Shown one piece after another: positions 18,456 through 28,666 of a stretch of 64,000 nt of DNA. Where the stretch lies: contig NZ_LYOY01000029.1 in NCBI RefSeq assembly GCF_001653515.1, positions 868,001 to 932,000 on the forward strand. Reading direction: 5' to 3'. The stretch's first letter is position 1. Each line of letters starts with the position of its first letter. This DNA is from Streptomyces sp. ERV7. Its GTDB lineage: Bacteria; Actinomycetota; Actinomycetes; Streptomycetales; Streptomycetaceae. The notes under the pieces were generated by a model, which saw only the letters and a program-made list of their open reading frames with translations, did no database searches and was not told the DNA's origin. The translations under genes and the position numbers were made by a program.

Positions 18456-19532
18456 TCATGTGTTTCGGTTTCTCGATGCGGCGGCCAACGCGGCCAGCGC
18501 CGCGTCCAGTTCGGCCGCCAGGACCTCCACCAGCTGCCCGGCCGGCAGCTGCCGCGCCAGCCGGTGTCCCTGCCCGGCCCAGAGCGCCATGCCCTGGGCG
18601 TCGCCCGCCGCCGCGGCCGCCCGCCGCAGCCCGGCGGTGAGCTGGTGGACCTGGGGGTAGGCGGGCGGGGCGTACGGCCCGTGCTCGCGCATGAACCGGT
18701 TGACCAGGCCGCGGGCCGGGCGTCCGGAGAACGCCCGGGTCAACTCCGTACGGACGAAGAGGGGGTTGAGGAGCGCCTGCTTGTGCAGCGCGTGCGCGCC
18801 GGACTCGGGGCAGGCCAGGAACGCCGTGCCGAGCTGCGCCGCGTCCGCGCCCGCCGCGAGCACGGCCGCGATCTGGGCGCCGCGCATCAGCCCGCCGGTC
18901 GCGATGAGCGGCAGCCGTACGCTCTCGCGGACCTGGGTGATCAGCGAGAGCAGCCCGATCCCGGAGCCGTCGGCCTGCGGGTCGTCGCGGTGGGTCGACT
19001 GGTGGCCGCCGGCCTCTATGCCCTGGACGCAGACGGCGTCGGCCCCGGCGACCTGCGCGGCCAGCGCCTCGTCGGGGGTGGTCACGGTGACGACGGTGTA
19101 CGTGCCGAGGGCGGTGAACGCGGCGAGCACCTCGGGTTCGGGGCAGCCGAAGGTGAACGAGACGGCCGCGACCGGGTCCTCACGCAGGATCGCCAGCTTG
19201 GCCTCGTAGCCGTCGTCGCCGCCGGAGTCGGCGTCACCCAGCGGCGTCTCGTACCAGGTGGCCTCGCCCGCGAGCTGGTTGCGGTAGACCTCGATCTCGG
19301 CCGGGTCGGTGTGCGGCGGCTGCGGCATGAACAGGTTGACCCCGAACGGCCGCCCGGTGAGCCCGCGCAGCTGCTTGATCTCCTGGTACATGCCGTCGGC
19401 CGTCTTGTATCCGGCGGCCAGGAACCCGAGCCCGCCGGCCTCGCAGACCGCGGCGGCCAGACCGGGGGCGGAGACGCCACCGGCCATCGGAGCCTGCACG
19501 ATCGGATACCGGCAGAGATCGGTCAAAGCCAT
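18456..19532 (-). CDS. Nitronate monooxygenase (2-nitropropane dioxygenase family)
   Basis: A 358-residue FMN-dependent TIM-barrel enzyme. Family motifs are YPIVQAPMAGGVSAPGLAAAV at the N-terminus, the FMN-binding VCVQGIEAGGHQSTH near 175-190 and LIATGGLMRGAQIAAVLAAGADAAQLGTAFL. Members oxidise alkyl nitronates using oxygen, and some act on propionate-3-nitronate. The gene is ten bases upstream of rsmE on the same strand, so probably co-transcribed. Confidence 0.92.
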   Translation of the reverse strand: MALTDLCRYPIVQAPMAGGVSAPGLAAAVCEAGGLGFLAAGYKTADGMYQEIKQLRGLTGRPFGVNLFMPQPPHTDPAEIEVYRNQLAGEATWYETPLGDADSGGDDGYEAKLAILREDPVAAVSFTFGCPEPEVLAAFTALGTYTVVTVTTPDEALAAQVAGADAVCVQGIEAGGHQSTHRDDPQADGSGIGLLSLITQVRESVRLPLIATGGLMRGAQIAAVLAAGADAAQLGTAFLACPESGAHALHKQALLNPLFVRTELTRAFSGRPARGLVNRFMREHGPYAPPAYPQVHQLTAGLRRAAAAAGDAQGMALWAGQGHRLARQLPAGQLVEVLAAELDAALAALAAASRNRNT

Positions 19533-19603
19533 GCCCGCATCGTGCCACGGGTGCGGCGTGGCACCGAATCGCCCACCCCACCGCGGGCCGCGCCTGGGTA
19601 GTC

Positions 19604-19653
19604 AGGGGCGCGGGGAACTGCGCGAGCAACCCACGGCACAGCCGCAGACGAAC
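19604..19653 (-). repeat. Dispersed intergenic repeat, copy B
   Basis: Reverse-orientation copy of the 10623-10672 segment, lying between dnaJ and the nitronate monooxygenase gene. The two share GTTCGTCTGCGG and GCGCAGTTCCCCGC with a few differences between. It could be a short dispersed palindromic-type element, but no mobility gene is linked. Confidence 0.65.
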
Positions 19654-19668
19654 ATCCGGTCCAGACGG

Positions 19669-20805
19669 TCAGCGGCCGTTGAACGCGTCCTTCAGGCGGG
19701 AGAACAGGCCCTGCTGGCCCGGCTGGAACTGCCCCAGGGGGCGTTCCTCGCCGCGCAGCTTGGCCAGCTGGCGCAGCAGGTCCTCCTGCTGCGGGTCCAG
19801 CTTGGTCGGGGTGGTGACCTCGACGTGGACGATCAGATCGCCCCGGCCGCCGCCGCGCAGATGTGTCACTCCGCGCCCGTGGAGCGGGATGGACTGGCCC
19901 GACTGCGTGCCCGGGCGGATGTCCACCTCCTCCATGCCGTCCAGCGTCTGCAGCGGCACCTTGGTGCCGAGCGACGCCGCCGTCATCGGGATCGTCACCG
20001 TGCAGTGCAGATCGTCGCCACGGCGCTGGAAGACGTCGTGGTTGAGCTCGTGGATCTCGACGTACAGATCACCGGCGGGGCCGCCGCCGGGGCCGACCTC
20101 GCCCTCGCCCGCGAGCTGGATCCGGGTGCCGTTGTCGACACCGGCCGGGATCTTGACCGTGAGCGTGCGGCGCGAGCGGATGCGGCCGTCGCCGGCGCAC
20201 TCCGGGCACGGGGTGGGCACGACGGTCCCGAAGCCCTGGCACTGGGGGCAGGGGCGGGAGGTCATGACCTGGCCGAGGAAGGAGCGGGTCACCTGGGAGA
20301 CCTCGCCGCGGCCGCGGCACATGTCACACGTCTGGGCCGAGGTGCCGGGTGCGGCGCCCTCGCCCGAGCAGGTCGTACAGACGACCGCCGTGTCGACCTG
20401 GATCTCCTTGGTCGTACCGAAGGCCGCCTCGTTGAGGTCGATCTCCAGGCGGATCATGGCGTCCTGGCCCCGGCGGGTGCGCGAGCGCGGTCCGCGCTGC
20501 GCCGCGTTGCCGAAGAACGCGTCCATGATGTCCGAGAAGTTCCCGAAGCCGCCCGCGCCGAAGCCGCCCGCGCCACCGCCGCCGGAGGACGACAGGGGGT
20601 CGCCACCGAGGTCGTAGACCTGCTTCTTCTGCGGGTCCGAGAGGACCTCGTAGGCGGCGTTGATCTCCTTGAAGCGCTCCTGCGTCTTCGGGTCCGGATT
20701 CACATCCGGGTGGAGTTCACGCGCCAGGCGCCGGAACGCCTTCTTGATCTCGTCCTGCGATGCGTCGCGGCGTACGCCCAGTACGGCGTAGTAGTCCGTG
20801 GCCAC
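19669..20805 (-). CDS. dnaJ: Chaperone DnaJ (DnaJ2 type)
   Basis: A 378-residue Hsp40 co-chaperone of DnaK. The J domain is at 1-70 with the HPD motif in ELHPDVNPD. A Gly-rich linker (SSSGGGGAGGFGAGGFG) follows, then a zinc domain with four CxxCxGxG repeats (CTTCSGEG, CDMCRGRG, CPQCQGFG, CPECAGDG), then the C-terminal substrate domain. The GTG start at 20805 immediately follows the hrcA stop, so the two form one transcription unit under HrcA/CIRCE control. Confidence 0.97.
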   Translation of the reverse strand: MATDYYAVLGVRRDASQDEIKKAFRRLARELHPDVNPDPKTQERFKEINAAYEVLSDPQKKQVYDLGGDPLSSSGGGGAGGFGAGGFGNFSDIMDAFFGNAAQRGPRSRTRRGQDAMIRLEIDLNEAAFGTTKEIQVDTAVVCTTCSGEGAAPGTSAQTCDMCRGRGEVSQVTRSFLGQVMTSRPCPQCQGFGTVVPTPCPECAGDGRIRSRRTLTVKIPAGVDNGTRIQLAGEGEVGPGGGPAGDLYVEIHELNHDVFQRRGDDLHCTVTIPMTAASLGTKVPLQTLDGMEEVDIRPGTQSGQSIPLHGRGVTHLRGGGRGDLIVHVEVTTPTKLDPQQEDLLRQLAKLRGEERPLGQFQPGQQGLFSRLKDAFNGR

Positions 20806-21822
20806 TTACGACTCCGCCAGGATCTGTCCGACGTAACGTGCCACTGCGCGTACCGCTCCCATCGTTCCGGGGTAATCCATGCGGGTCGGTCCGACCACGC
20901 CGAGTTTGGCGACGGCCTCGCCGCCCGAACCGTAGCCGACCGAGACGACGGACGTGGAGTTCAGCCCCTCATGGGCGTTCTCATGCCCGATTCGTACGGT
21001 CATGCCCGATTCCTTGGCCTCGCCGAGCAACTTGAGGAGCACCACTTGCTCCTCCAGCGCCTCCAGCACCGGCCTGATGGTCAGGGGGAAGTCGTGCCCG
21101 AAGCGGGTGAGATTGGCGGTACCGCCGATCATCAGCCGCTCCTCGGTCTCCTCGACCAGGGTTTCGAGCAGGGTGGAGAGCACCGTCGAAACGGTTCCTC
21201 GGTCCTCCGGCTCGAAGGACTCCGGCAGGTCCTGCACCAGCTGCGGGACGTCCGCGAAGCGGCGCCCCACCACCCGGCTGTTGAGCCGGGCCCGCAGATC
21301 CGCCAGCGAGGTCTCGCCGAACGGCGCCGGGCAGTCCACCAGCCGCTGCTCGACCCGGCCGGTGTCCGTGATCAGCACCAGCATCAGCCGGGCCGGGGCC
21401 AGCGAGAGCAGCTCCACGTGCCGCACGGTGGACCGCGTCAGCGACGGGTACTGCACCACGGCGACCTGCCGGGTGAGCTGGGCGAGCAGCCGGACCGTGC
21501 GCGCCACCACGTCGTCGAGGTCGACGGCGCCGTCCAGGAAGTTCTGGATGGCCCGCCGCTCCGGCGACGACATCGGCTTGACGCCCGCGAGCCGGTCGAC
21601 GAACAGCCGGTAGCCCTTGTCCGTGGGGATGCGGCCGGCGCTGGTGTGGGGCTGGGCGATGAAGCCCTCCTCCTCCAGCACGGCCATGTCGTTGCGGACG
21701 GTCGCCGGGGAGACACCCAGCGCGTGCCGCTCGGTCAGGGCCTTCGAACCCACCGGCTCCTCGGTCCCGACATAGTCCTGGACGATGGCGCGCAGGACCT
21801 CAAGTCTGCGTTCACTGAGCAC
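20806..21822 (-). CDS. hrcA: Heat-inducible transcription repressor HrcA
   Basis: A 338-residue repressor of class I heat-shock genes; it binds CIRCE and is activated by GroEL. The N-terminal winged helix is seen as [20 protein letters not shown] and [20 protein letters not shown], followed by [22 protein letters not shown]-like C-terminal domain follows. GTG 21822 is chosen because a GGAGGT site lies 7 bases before it and [10 protein letters not shown] is the usual family start. A CIRCE operator lies 38 bases upstream, so hrcA-dnaJ is autoregulated. Confidence 0.97.
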   Translation of the reverse strand: MLSERRLEVLRAIVQDYVGTEEPVGSKALTERHALGVSPATVRNDMAVLEEEGFIAQPHTSAGRIPTDKGYRLFVDRLAGVKPMSSPERRAIQNFLDGAVDLDDVVARTVRLLAQLTRQVAVVQYPSLTRSTVRHVELLSLAPARLMLVLITDTGRVEQRLVDCPAPFGETSLADLRARLNSRVVGRRFADVPQLVQDLPESFEPEDRGTVSTVLSTLLETLVEETEERLMIGGTANLTRFGHDFPLTIRPVLEALEEQVVLLKLLGEAKESGMTVRIGHENAHEGLNSTSVVSVGYGSGGEAVAKLGVVGPTRMDYPGTMGAVRAVARYVGQILAES

Positions 21823-21859
21823 CGCGCACACCTCCAGCTGTCGTCCCTAGGCGCTCTGC

Positions 21860-21886
21860 CTGGCACTCTGTGCGTTCGAGTGCCAG
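21860..21886. promoter_or_regulatory. CIRCE operator upstream of hrcA-dnaJ
   Basis: The sequence reads CTGGCACTC, nine spacer bases, then GAGTGCCAG. This is the classical CIRCE inverted repeat (consensus TTAGCACTC-N9-GAGTGCTAA) with GC-rich outer bases. It is the HrcA binding site. Confidence 0.93.
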
Positions 21887-22000
21887 CAATCCCCCGGCCA
21901 GTGTACGGCCGACCGGTACACCCCTAGCAAGGGCGGCCGCCCGTGACGCTCGCGGCGCGCTCGAACGCCGTCCCGCGACCGCCCGGGATAGCGTCACGTC

Positions 22001-22723
22001 ATGGACGTCAGATGGGAAGAGTTCGGCTGGGAGCGGCTCGGCGACGGCGTGGGCCGGCGCAGGCTGCCGGGGTGGGACGCGACGGCCGGTCTGGTCGTCG
22101 GCGACGACGCGGTCCTGCTGTACGACACGGGGTCGACGCTGCGCGAGGGCGCCGAGCTGCGCGCCCAGGCACAGGCGCTGCTCGGGCGCCGGGTGACGCA
22201 CATCGCGCTCAGCCATCCGCACTTCGACCACGTGCTCGGCACGGCCGCGTTCTCGGGGGCCGAGGTGTACGGGGCGGTCGGCCTGGACCGGGTCCTGGAC
22301 GGCGACGCGCTGCGGGACGACGCGGTCAAGCAGGGGGTGCCGCACGCGCAGGCCGCCGAGGCGGCGGACCTGCTGGTGCGCCCGCACCACTTCGTGACCG
22401 GCGAGTGGACGCTGGAGCTCGGCGGGCGGCAGGTGCTGCTCGCGAACGTGGGTCCGGGCCACTCGGGCCACGACCTGGCCGTACTGGTCCCCGCCTCCCC
22501 CGGCTCGCCCGAGGTCGTCTTCTGCGGTGACCTCGTCGAGGAGTCCGGTGAGCCGCAGGCGGGCCCGGACGCGGTCCGCACCCGCTGGCCCGCCGCGCTG
22601 GACCGGCTCCTCGACCTGGGCGGGGAGGACGCGGTGTACGTGCCGGGGCACGGGGCGGTGGTGGACGCGGCGTTCGTCCGGGCGCAGCGGGCCCAACTCG
22701 CGGCCAAATTCGGCGTGTCGTAG
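22001..22723 (+). CDS. MBL-fold metallohydrolase
   Basis: A 240-residue metallo-beta-lactamase-fold hydrolase. Motif 1 is SHPHFDHVLG at about 72-81 (HxHxDH). Further ligands are H in NVGPGHSGHDLAV, D in VFCGDLVEES and H in YVPGHGAVVDA. No signal peptide. Substrate unknown; glyoxalase-II-like or quorum-type activity cannot be separated by sequence alone. It is divergent from hrcA. Confidence 0.9.
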   Translation: MDVRWEEFGWERLGDGVGRRRLPGWDATAGLVVGDDAVLLYDTGSTLREGAELRAQAQALLGRRVTHIALSHPHFDHVLGTAAFSGAEVYGAVGLDRVLDGDALRDDAVKQGVPHAQAAEAADLLVRPHHFVTGEWTLELGGRQVLLANVGPGHSGHDLAVLVPASPGSPEVVFCGDLVEESGEPQAGPDAVRTRWPAALDRLLDLGGEDAVYVPGHGAVVDAAFVRAQRAQLAAKFGVS

Positions 22724-22770
22724 CGCCGTACACCCATATGGCCACATCAACCGCCCGTATTCTCATCCGA

Positions 22771-23405
22771 ATGCGCAGCTACAGCCCGGACCTGACCCCG
22801 CCCTGGAAGAAGGGGACCCCGGCACCCGAGGTGCCCGCCGAGCTCGACCTGGTCGTCGAGGAGGTGACGACGGGGGTCTGCGGGGCGGTGCTCCGCTGTG
22901 AGGCGGGGACGGTGACGCTGGAGGACCGCTTCGGCAAACAGCGGGTGTTCCCGCTGGCGGCCCGGGGCTTCCTCCTTGAGGGGAAGGTCGTCACGCTGGT
23001 ACGCCCGCCGGCGCCCGCGCCGTCGCGCCCGGCGCGTACGGCCTCGGGCTCGGTGGCGGTGCCGGGTGCGCGGGCGCGGGTGGCGCGCGCCGGGCGCATC
23101 TATGTGGAGGGGCGCCACGACGCGGAGCTGGTGGAGAAGGTGTGGGGCGACGACCTGCGGATCGAGGGGGTCGTGGTCGAGTACCTGTCCGGCATCGACG
23201 ACCTCCCGGCGATCGTCGCGGAGTTCGCGCCCGGCCCCGACGCGCGCCTGGGCGTCCTGGTCGACCACCTGGTCCCCGGCTCCAAGGAGTCCCGGATCGC
23301 GGCGGCGGTCACGGGCGAGCACGTGCTGGTGGCCGGGCACCCCTACATCGACGTGTGGGAGGCGGTGAAGCCGGCGTCGGTGGGGATCGGGGCGTGGCCG
23401 GTCGT
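22771..23405 (+). pseudogene. DUF3097 family protein, C-terminally truncated
   Basis: From ATG 22771 the protein MRSYSPDLTPPWKK matches the conserved actinobacterial DUF3097 family through VARAGRIYVEGRHDAELVEKVWG and HLVPGSKESRIAA. It stops matching after EAVKPASVGIGAWPVV, about residue 210. The family normally continues for some 65 residues. Beyond about 23405 the frame runs antisense through the neighbouring OsaC-like gene until a stop at 23934. The truncation coincides with the end of similarity of that opposite-strand gene, indicating a tail-to-tail join. The toprim-like core is mostly kept; function of the family is unknown. Confidence 0.8.
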
Positions 23406-24404
23406 GGGGGCCCGGCCGCCCGCCACCATCCGGTACGCGAGCGCCGCCCCGTCCTCGCCCTCGCGCGGGCCCGGCCACGGCATCGGGACCGGACCGCCGC
23501 GCGCCGACTCCGGCAGCCGGGGCGGCTCCTTCTCCAGTACCGCCCGCAGCTCCTCGATCCCGGACTCACGGGCGTGCCACACCCGGGCGAGCCGGGGCTC
23601 GCCGACCGGGCCGCCGGCCTCCGGGTCGAGCCAGATCGCGCACCAGTCGCAGAGCCGGGGCACCAGGAGCTGTCCGGCGAGCGCCGCGATCATGTCCTCG
23701 TCGAACTGGCCGGCCAGCAGGTCGGACGCCTCCGCCAGGAAGGAGAGGGCGCCCCGGTTGACCCAGTCGCGGTCCTGTCCGCAGGGGGCTCCGCGCGGCG
23801 GGGTGGCCAGGATCCCGGCGGCGCGCAGCCCGCGTTGGAGCCGCTCCTCGGAGCCGGGGTCGGCGTCCGGGCGGGAGACGTCGTCCGGGTCGAGGACCAG
23901 CCGCGCCCACACCGTCTTCAGGCCGGTGCGGTAGGTGATCCCCCAGCACTCCGCGAGCGCGGCCACCAGGTGCAGCCCCCGCCCGTACTCGGGCGCGCCC
24001 GGCTCGCGCGCCCCGCGCGGCTCGTTGCGTACGGCCCTGGAGGGGTGGTGGTCGGAGACCTCGACGACCACGGCGCCCGGCTCGTCCCCGGCGGGCGGCT
24101 CCAGGCGGCAGACCAGCTCGACGGTGGTGCCGGCGTGCACCACGGCGTTGGTGACCAGCTCGTTGACGAGTATCGCCGTGTCGTCGGCGGCCCGTTCGTC
24201 GAGCCGCTCGGCGCCGGGCGCCCCCTGGGCGGTCCAGTCGGCGAGCGCGGCCCGTACGAAGCGGCGGGCGGCGGACGGCGCGAGCGGGTTGCCGGGCAGA
24301 CTGGTGCGGGCGGCGGACCCGGTCTGCCGCTCCGCCACGTCGGGGGAGGGCGCCGGGCGGAGTGGGCGGTTCACGCTCTCCCGCTGCGTTGGAATGGACC
24401 CCAC
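23343..24404 (-). pseudogene. OsaC-like RsbW-type kinase/sensor protein, C-terminally truncated
   Basis: An RsbW-type GHKL ATPase domain occupies residues 45-160, with the N-box [11 protein letters not shown] (81-91) and G-box-like [18 protein letters not shown] sensor (GAF-like) domain follows: [23 protein letters not shown] to ALAYRMVAGGR. Relatives such as S. coelicolor OsaC are multidomain proteins with a C-terminal PP2C/SpoIIE phosphatase. Here that part is missing: similarity ends about base 23405 and the last 20 residues are antisense DUF3097. It is divergent from an OsaA/OsaB-like pair, the arrangement expected for osmotic control of a SigB-type factor. The kinase part could still act as an anti-sigma factor. 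Confidence 0.72.
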
Positions 24405-24469
24405 GGTGCGGCTCCTGATCGGTTCTCACATTGCGCACCTCATGACACCGACAGAGTGACAGACTGAGC

Positions 24470-27400
24470 GTGCCCATAAGCGCCGAGTCACCGAAGTGGG
24501 CCGAGATGAACAGAGACAGTGCCGTGCCGCCCGAGGGCGGAGAGTGGATCCGCGCACTGGAGTTACGCCCGCTGCTGGCCGCGATGACGGCGCTGCGCGA
24601 CGGCGACTTCGGCGTGCGGCTCCAGGAGACCCATGAGGGGATACCCGCCGAGCTCGCCGCGATCTTCAACCAAGTGGCCGTGCGCAACCAGCACTTCACG
24701 GACGAGCTGGTGCGGGTGCGCCGCGAGGTCGTCCGCCACGGCCGCCTGGACGAGCGGCTCACCGCGAGCCCCGGGCAGGGCGCCTGGACGGCCGGGGTGG
24801 CCAGCGCGAACACCCTGATCGACGCCCTGGTCGTACCGGCGGCGAACGCCACACGCGTCCTGGACGCGGTGGCGGGCGGCGATCTGACCCAGCGGGTCGA
24901 TCTCCACGACGGGAACCGCCAGTTGCGCGGTGATCTGCGCCGGCTCGGCCGGGCCGTCAACAAGATGGTGGACCAGCTGTCCCTCTTCACCGGCGAGGTG
25001 ACCCGGGTCGCCCGCGAGGTCGGCACCGAGGGGCGGCTGGGCGGGCGCGCCAAGGTGCAGCGCCTGAGCGGCAGTTGGCGGGACGTGACCGAGGCCGTCA
25101 ACACCATGGCCTCCCGGCTGACCGCGCAGGTCCGCGACATCGCCGCGGTGACGACGGCGGTGGCGCGGGGCGATCTGACCCGTACGGTGACGGTCGAGGC
25201 GACCGGTGAGCTGCTCGAACTGAAGCTCACCGTGAACACGATGGTCGACCAGCTCTCGGCCTTCGCGGACGAGGTCACCAGGGTGGCCCGCGAGGTCGGC
25301 ACCGAGGGTCAGCTGGGCGGGCGCGCCCAGGTCCGCGGAGTCTCGGGGGTCTGGAAGGACCTCACGGACAACGTCAACTTCATGGCGTCGAACCTCACCT
25401 CCCAGGTCCGCAACATCGCCCAGGTGACCACCGCCGTCGCCAACGGCGACCTCTCGCAGAAGATCACCGTGGACGCCCAGGGCGAGATCCTGGAGCTCAA
25501 GTCGACCATCAACACCATGGTGGACCAGCTGTCCGCCTTCGCCGACGAGGTCACCCGCGTCGCCCGCGAGGTCGGCACCGAAGGAAACCTCGGCGGGCGC
25601 GCCCAGGTCCGCGGGGTGTCCGGGGTCTGGAAGGACCTCACCGAGAACGTCAACTTCATGGCGGACAACCTGACTTCGCAGGTCCGCAATATCGCGCTCG
25701 TCTCGACGGCGGTGGCCCAGGGCGACCTCGGCAAGAAGATCACGGTCGAGGCGAAGGGCGAGATCCTGGAACTCAAGTCGACCATCAACACCATGGTCGA
25801 CCAGCTCTCCGCCTTCGCCGACGAGGTCACCCGCGTCGCCCGCGAGGTCGGCACCGAGGGCAACCTAGGCGGCCAGGCGCAGGTGCGCGGGGTGTCCGGG
25901 GTCTGGAAGGACCTCACGGACAACGTCAACTTCATGGCGTCGAACCTCACCTCCCAGGTCCGCAACATCGCCCAGGTGACCACCGCCGTCGCCAACGGCG
26001 ACCTCTCCAAGAAGATCACCGTCGACGCGCGCGGCGAGATCATGGAGCTCAAGGACACCGTCAACACGATGGTGGAGCAACTGCGGGCGTTCGCCGACGA
26101 GGTGACCCGGGTCGCCCGCGAGGTCGGCACGGACGGCCGGCTCGGCGGCCGCGCCCAGGTCCTCGGCGTCTCCGGCGTCTGGAAGGACCTCACCGACAAC
26201 GTCAACTACATGGCGGACAACCTGACTTCACAGGTCCGCAATATCGCCCAGGTGGCGACCGCGGTGGCCCAGGGCGACCTCTCCAAGAAGATCGACGTGG
26301 ACGCGCGCGGCGAGATCCTGGAGCTGAAGACCACCATCAACACCATGGTGGACACGCTCTCCTCGTTCTCCTCCGAGGTCACCCGGGTCGCCCGCGAGGT
26401 CGGCTCGGAGGGCCAGCTGGGCGGCCAGGCCCGGGTCGAGGGCGTGTACGGCACCTGGAAGCGTCTGACCACCAACGTCAACGAGCTCGCCCTCAACCTC
26501 ACCACCCAGGTCCGCGCGATCGCGGAGGTGGCCTCGGCGGTGGCCCAGGGCGACATGTCCCGCTCGATCACCGTGGAGACCCGGGGCGAGGTCACCGACC
26601 TCAAGGACAACATCAACCTGATGGTGTCCAATCTGCGCGAGACGACCCGCGCCAAGGACTGGCTGGAGTCGAACCTGGCGCGTCTGGCGGGCCTGATGCA
26701 GGGCCACCGCGACCTGATGGAGGTCGCCGACCTGATCCTGCGCGAGCTGACCCCGCTGGTGAACGCCCAGTACGGCGCGTTCTTCCTGGCCGACCCGGGC
26801 AACGAGGGCACACCGTCCCGTACGACGTCGACGACCAAGGGCCTCGCCTTCATCGCGGGGTACGGCTCGGCCCAGGGCGCGACCGTGGACACCACCGGGA
26901 TGCCGGGCCACGGCCTGGTGCGCCAGGCGGCCCTGGAGAAGAAGCGGATCCTGCTCGAAGAGGCGCCGCCGGACTACATCAAGATCAACTCAGGTCTGGG
27001 CGAGGCGTCCCCGGCCAGCGTCGTGATCATCCCGATCCTCTTCGAGGACAAGCTCCTCGGCGTGATCGAACTGGCCTCCTTCTCCCGCTTCTCCGACGTC
27101 CACCTGGCCTTCTTCGACCAGTTCGTCAACACCATCGGCGTCGCGATCAACACCATCATCGCCAACTCCCGTACGGAGTCGCTGCTCAGCGAGTCCCAGC
27201 GGCTCGCCATCCAGCTCCAGGAGCGCTCGGACGAACTCCAGCGCCAGCAGGCCGAGTTGCAGCGCTCCAATGCCGAACTGGAGGAGAAGGCCGCGCTCCT
27301 CGCGACCAGCTCCCAGTACAAGTCGGAATTCCTGGCGAACATGTCGCACGAGCTGCGCACCCCGCTCAACTCGCTGCTCATCCTGGCCCGGCTGCTCTCC

Positions 27401-28657
27401 GACAACCCGGACGAGCACCTCTCCGACCAGGAGGTCCAGTTCGCCACCACGATCCACCGCTCCGGCTCCGACCTGCTCCAGCTGATCAACGACATCCTGG
27501 ACCTGTCGAAGATCGAGGCCGGCCGGATGGACGTACGGCCCAAGAAGCTGCCGCTCATCAAGGTGCTCGACTACGTCCACGCCACCTTCCGCCCGATCAC
27601 CCTCGACCGGGGCCTCGCCTTCGAGGTCGCGGTGGGCGAGGACGTGCCGCGCGAGATGTACTCGGACGAGCAGCGGCTCCAGCAGATCCTGCGCAATCTG
27701 CTCTCCAACGCGATCAAGTTCACCTCGTCGGGCCGGGTCGAGCTGCGCGTCAGCCGGATCAAGGAGCCGGACGACGCGGTGCCGGGCGCGGACGACCTGA
27801 TCGCCTTCGCGGTCACCGACACGGGCATCGGCATCGCGCCCGAGAAGCTCCCGGTGATCTTCGAGGCGTTCCAGCAGGCCGACGGGACGACCAACCGCAA
27901 GTACGGCGGCACCGGCCTCGGCCTCTCCATCAGCCGCGAGATCGCCGGTCTGCTCGGCGGCCGGATCGTCGCCGAGAGCGAGCCCGGCAACGGCTCCACC
28001 TTCACCCTGTACGTGCCGGTGCGCTACCCCGGCCATGTGGTGGGCGAGCCCGACCAGCCCCCGGAGCTCGGCGCCGACCCGGCCCAGCCGTTCGCCGCCG
28101 AGCATGTGCTGCTGCCCGACCAGGACGACGCCTGGCCGACCACCACCAGGCTGGAGGAGTGGAAGAAGGGCCGGGCGGGCCAGGTGCTGCCGGGGCGGCG
28201 GGTGCTGATCGTCGACGACGACATCCGCAACGTCTTCGCGCTCACCCATGTGCTCGGCCGGGTCGGCATGCCGGTGCTGTACGCGGAGAACGGCCGCGAG
28301 GGCATCGAGACCCTGGAGCGCAACCCGGACGTCGAGCTGGTCCTGATGGACATCATGATGCCCGAGATGGACGGGTACGAGACGATCGAGGCCATCCGCC
28401 GCAGCCCCCTGTGGGCCGAGCTGCCCATCGTCGCCCTCACCGCGAAGGCGATGCCCGGCGACCGCGAGAAGTCCATCGCCCAGGGCGCCAACGAGTACGT
28501 GCCCAAGCCCGTCGACGTGGACCGGCTGCTCACCGTGGTCTGCGCCCTGCTCGACCCGCAGGGCGAGGGCGCGGGGCCGCCGGGCCCGGGGGACGCGTCC
28601 GTACCGGAGCAGTCGGGCGGCAGCGGGGAGCCCGCCGCCCTTCCGCCGACCACGTAA
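24470..28657 (+). CDS. Multi-HAMP hybrid histidine kinase (OsaA-like)
   Basis: A 1395-residue soluble hybrid sensor kinase. Residues about 130-740 are six near-identical 92-residue HAMP-type repeats plus a seventh partial one, each with xGDLxxx[18 protein letters not shown] and [14 protein letters not shown] domain follows (about 745-900), then a coiled coil, HisKA with the phosphorylated histidine in [16 protein letters not shown], an ATPase domain ([37 protein letters not shown]) and a receiver with [13 protein letters not shown]. No membrane segment, so it senses a cytoplasmic cue. It resembles OsaA of S. coelicolor, which acts in osmotic adaptation. Codon 32 is TTA, the rare leucine codon read by the bldA tRNA. 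Start may instead be ATG 24506. Confidence 0.92.
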   Translation: MPISAESPKWAEMNRDSAVPPEGGEWIRALELRPLLAAMTALRDGDFGVRLQETHEGIPAELAAIFNQVAVRNQHFTDELVRVRREVVRHGRLDERLTASPGQGAWTAGVASANTLIDALVVPAANATRVLDAVAGGDLTQRVDLHDGNRQLRGDLRRLGRAVNKMVDQLSLFTGEVTRVAREVGTEGRLGGRAKVQRLSGSWRDVTEAVNTMASRLTAQVRDIAAVTTAVARGDLTRTVTVEATGELLELKLTVNTMVDQLSAFADEVTRVAREVGTEGQLGGRAQVRGVSGVWKDLTDNVNFMASNLTSQVRNIAQVTTAVANGDLSQKITVDAQGEILELKSTINTMVDQLSAFADEVTRVAREVGTEGNLGGRAQVRGVSGVWKDLTENVNFMADNLTSQVRNIALVSTAVAQGDLGKKITVEAKGEILELKSTINTMVDQLSAFADEVTRVAREVGTEGNLGGQAQVRGVSGVWKDLTDNVNFMASNLTSQVRNIAQVTTAVANGDLSKKITVDARGEIMELKDTVNTMVEQLRAFADEVTRVAREVGTDGRLGGRAQVLGVSGVWKDLTDNVNYMADNLTSQVRNIAQVATAVAQGDLSKKIDVDARGEILELKTTINTMVDTLSSFSSEVTRVAREVGSEGQLGGQARVEGVYGTWKRLTTNVNELALNLTTQVRAIAEVASAVAQGDMSRSITVETRGEVTDLKDNINLMVSNLRETTRAKDWLESNLARLAGLMQGHRDLMEVADLILRELTPLVNAQYGAFFLADPGNEGTPSRTTSTTKGLAFIAGYGSAQGATVDTTGMPGHGLVRQAALEKKRILLEEAPPDYIKINSGLGEASPASVVIIPILFEDKLLGVIELASFSRFSDVHLAFFDQFVNTIGVAINTIIANSRTESLLSESQRLAIQLQERSDELQRQQAELQRSNAELEEKAALLATSSQYKSEFLANMSHELRTPLNSLLILARLLSDNPDEHLSDQEVQFATTIHRSGSDLLQLINDILDLSKIEAGRMDVRPKKLPLIKVLDYVHATFRPITLDRGLAFEVAVGEDVPREMYSDEQRLQQILRNLLSNAIKFTSSGRVELRVSRIKEPDDAVPGADDLIAFAVTDTGIGIAPEKLPVIFEAFQQADGTTNRKYGGTGLGLSISREIAGLLGGRIVAESEPGNGSTFTLYVPVRYPGHVVGEPDQPPELGADPAQPFAAEHVLLPDQDDAWPTTTRLEEWKKGRAGQVLPGRRVLIVDDDIRNVFALTHVLGRVGMPVLYAENGREGIETLERNPDVELVLMDIMMPEMDGYETIEAIRRSPLWAELPIVALTAKAMPGDREKSIAQGANEYVPKPVDVDRLLTVVCALLDPQGEGAGPPGPGDASVPEQSGGSGEPAALPPTT
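24880..26660 (+). repeat. Tandem 276-bp HAMP-coding repeats
   Basis: Six full and one partial 276-bp units lie head to tail inside the hybrid kinase gene. Segments around GCCTTCGCCGACGAGGTCACC recur at about 25259, 25535 and 25811, exactly 276 bases apart. The central four units are highly alike at DNA level, so unequal exchange or assembly collapse could change copy number. Confidence 0.9.
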
Positions 28658-28666
28658 GGCGACACG

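Noticed and set aside
16662..19601. 979-codon plus-strand frame
   Set aside because: It crosses five well-supported minus-strand genes and their gaps, with composition typical of third-position GC bias.
24880..26660. Regular repeats considered as a CRISPR array
   Set aside because: The repeat unit is 276 bp, in frame, and codes for HAMP domains; there are no short repeats with unique spacers.
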